From CAZUVQ01 sp964623915 (GTDB lineage Bacteria; Bacillota; Clostridia; UMGS1883; UMGS1540): a DNA stretch of 7,880 bases. Shown here piece after piece: positions 6,966 through 7,880 of this stretch. Below the pieces are notes generated by a model. The model was not told the origin of the DNA, did no database searches, and was given only the letters and a program-made list of their open reading frames with translations. Numbering within the stretch: the stretch's first letter is position 1; every line of letters starts with the position of its first letter. The DNA is taken from assembly GCA_964623915.1 (NCBI GenBank), contig CAZUVQ010000082.1, positions 1 to 7,880 on the forward strand, written 5' to 3'. Both the position numbers and the translations under genes were made by a program.

Positions 6966-7880
6966 TGTATGAGAAACTGGCTTTTATAGAAAAAAGATAT
7001 GAAGAGCTTTCAGGAAGCATATCTAACCCCGAGGTTATTGCCGACCAGGAAACATGGCGCAAGCTCATGAAAGAGCATTCCGATATAACTCCCATAGTGG
7101 AAAAATATCGTGAATATAAAAAAGCCATTGATACAATAGAAGAAGCAAAAACTCTTATAAAGGAAGAAGCGGATAAGGACTTTTGTGAAATGCTTCGGCT
7201 TGAAATTGAAGAAAATAATGAAAAATTACCGCAGATTGAAGAAGAACTGAAAGTATTGCTGCTGCCCAAAGACCCAAATGATGACAAAAACGTTATCATT
7301 GAAATAAGGGGCGGTGCAGGCGGTGATGAGGCCGCTTTGTTTGCGGCAGACCTATATCGTATGTATACAATGTATGCAGAGATGAGAAGGTGGAAAACTG
7401 AGGTACTAAACTCTAATATTACTGACATCGGCGGCATAAAGGAAATATCATTTATGCTCGTGGGGCAGGGCGCATACTCCAGGCTCAAGTATGAAAGCGG
7501 TGTTCATCGTGTTCAGCGTGTGCCGGAAACGGAATCAAGCGGCAGAATTCACACATCAACTGTAACTGTCGCTGTGCTGCCAGAGGTTGCGGATGTAGAG
7601 GTTGCCATTAATCAAAACGAATTGAAAATAGATGTTTTTCGTGCAGGGGGGCCTGGTGGGCAGTGCGTTAACACTACGGATTCAGCGGTTCGTATTACTC
7701 ATATACCGACAGGTCTTGTCGTGTCATGTCAGGACGAAAAGAGCCAGCATAAAAACAAAGACAAAGCAATGAAAATACTTCGTTCAAGGGTTTATGACCT
7801 TATGGCACAGCAACAGCATAACGCTATTGCGGACGAAAGGCGCTCCCAGGTCGGAACAGGAGACAGAAGCGAAAGAATAA
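6965..7880 (+). CDS. prfA: Peptide chain release factor 1 (RF1), 3' end cut by the window
   Basis: Recognises UAA and UAG stop codons in the ribosomal A site and triggers release of the finished protein. The reading frame is open to the window edge with 305 codons; RF1 is usually about 355-360 residues, so some 50 C-terminal residues are missing. The acidic helical N-terminal domain (about 1-100) is followed by VIIEIRGGAGGDEAA (about 113-127), the codon-recognition tripeptide PET (187-189, the PxT type of RF1 as opposed to SPF in RF2), GRIHTSTVTVAVLPE after it, and the catalytic GGQ at 231-233 in GGPGGQCVNTTDSAVRITH (228-246). QDEKSQHKNK follows as in the family. A cysteine follows GGQ, where histidine or serine is more usual. 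The ATG overlaps the previous stop by one base (TAATG). This housekeeping gene is not functionally linked to the glycan genes but shares their transcript. Confidence 0.97.
   Translation, partial: MYEKLAFIEKRYEELSGSISNPEVIADQETWRKLMKEHSDITPIVEKYREYKKAIDTIEEAKTLIKEEADKDFCEMLRLEIEENNEKLPQIEEELKVLLLPKDPNDDKNVIIEIRGGAGGDEAALFAADLYRMYTMYAEMRRWKTEVLNSNITDIGGIKEISFMLVGQGAYSRLKYESGVHRVQRVPETESSGRIHTSTVTVAVLPEVADVEVAINQNELKIDVFRAGGPGGQCVNTTDSAVRITHIPTGLVVSCQDEKSQHKNKDKAMKILRSRVYDLMAQQQHNAIADERRSQVGTGDRSERI

Noticed and set aside
6901..7488. A 195-codon open frame on the minus strand, rich in serine
   Set aside because: It lies opposite the conserved prfA coding sequence, has low-complexity composition, and matches no family I recognise; it is a shadow of the real gene.

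Overview
The window is a compact, single-direction gene cluster from a low-GC bacterium, most likely an uncultured or little-studied member of the Clostridia (Firmicutes). The assignment rests on the AT-rich base composition, strong purine-rich ribosome binding sites, use of GTG starts, a near-consensus sigma-A promoter, and the gene set itself: CsaB-type pyruvyl transferase, MurJ-like flippase, DUF4330 protein, O-antigen-ligase-like protein and prfA. No genus can be named from the sequence alone.

Layout: bases 1-108 are non-coding and hold an extended -10 sigma-A promoter (TTTACA, 17 bp, TATAAT) and a ribosome binding site. Seven plus-strand genes follow with almost no space between them: a hexapeptide-repeat acyltransferase (109-657), a MurJ/MviN-family flippase (654-2216), a second hexapeptide acyltransferase (2200-2742), a single-pass DUF4330 membrane protein (2756-3241), a multi-pass O-antigen ligase/polymerase-like protein (3244-4743), a fused glycosyltransferase family 4 + CsaB polysaccharide pyruvyl transferase (4740-6965), and peptide chain release factor 1, prfA (from 6965, cut by the window end). 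Adjacent genes overlap by 4, 17, 4 and 1 bp or are separated by 13 and 2 bp, so this looks like one translationally coupled operon. No terminator, RNA gene, mobile element or CRISPR array was seen.

Read together, the first six genes look like an export and decoration module for a cell-surface polysaccharide. A sugar is added (GT4 half) and a pyruvate ketal is put on it (CsaB half), two soluble transferases probably add acetyl groups, a MurJ-like flippase moves the lipid-linked unit across the membrane, and the O-antigen-ligase-like protein polymerises or transfers it outside. In Bacillus anthracis and relatives, csaAB pyruvylates the secondary cell wall polysaccharide that SLH domains bind; this locus is a plausible clostridial counterpart. 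The most notable points are the GT4-CsaB fusion, a MurJ-like protein lacking most of the charged residues known to be essential in E. coli MurJ, a DUF4330 protein with a possible MCE-like pattern, and the coupling of an essential translation factor gene to the end of the operon.
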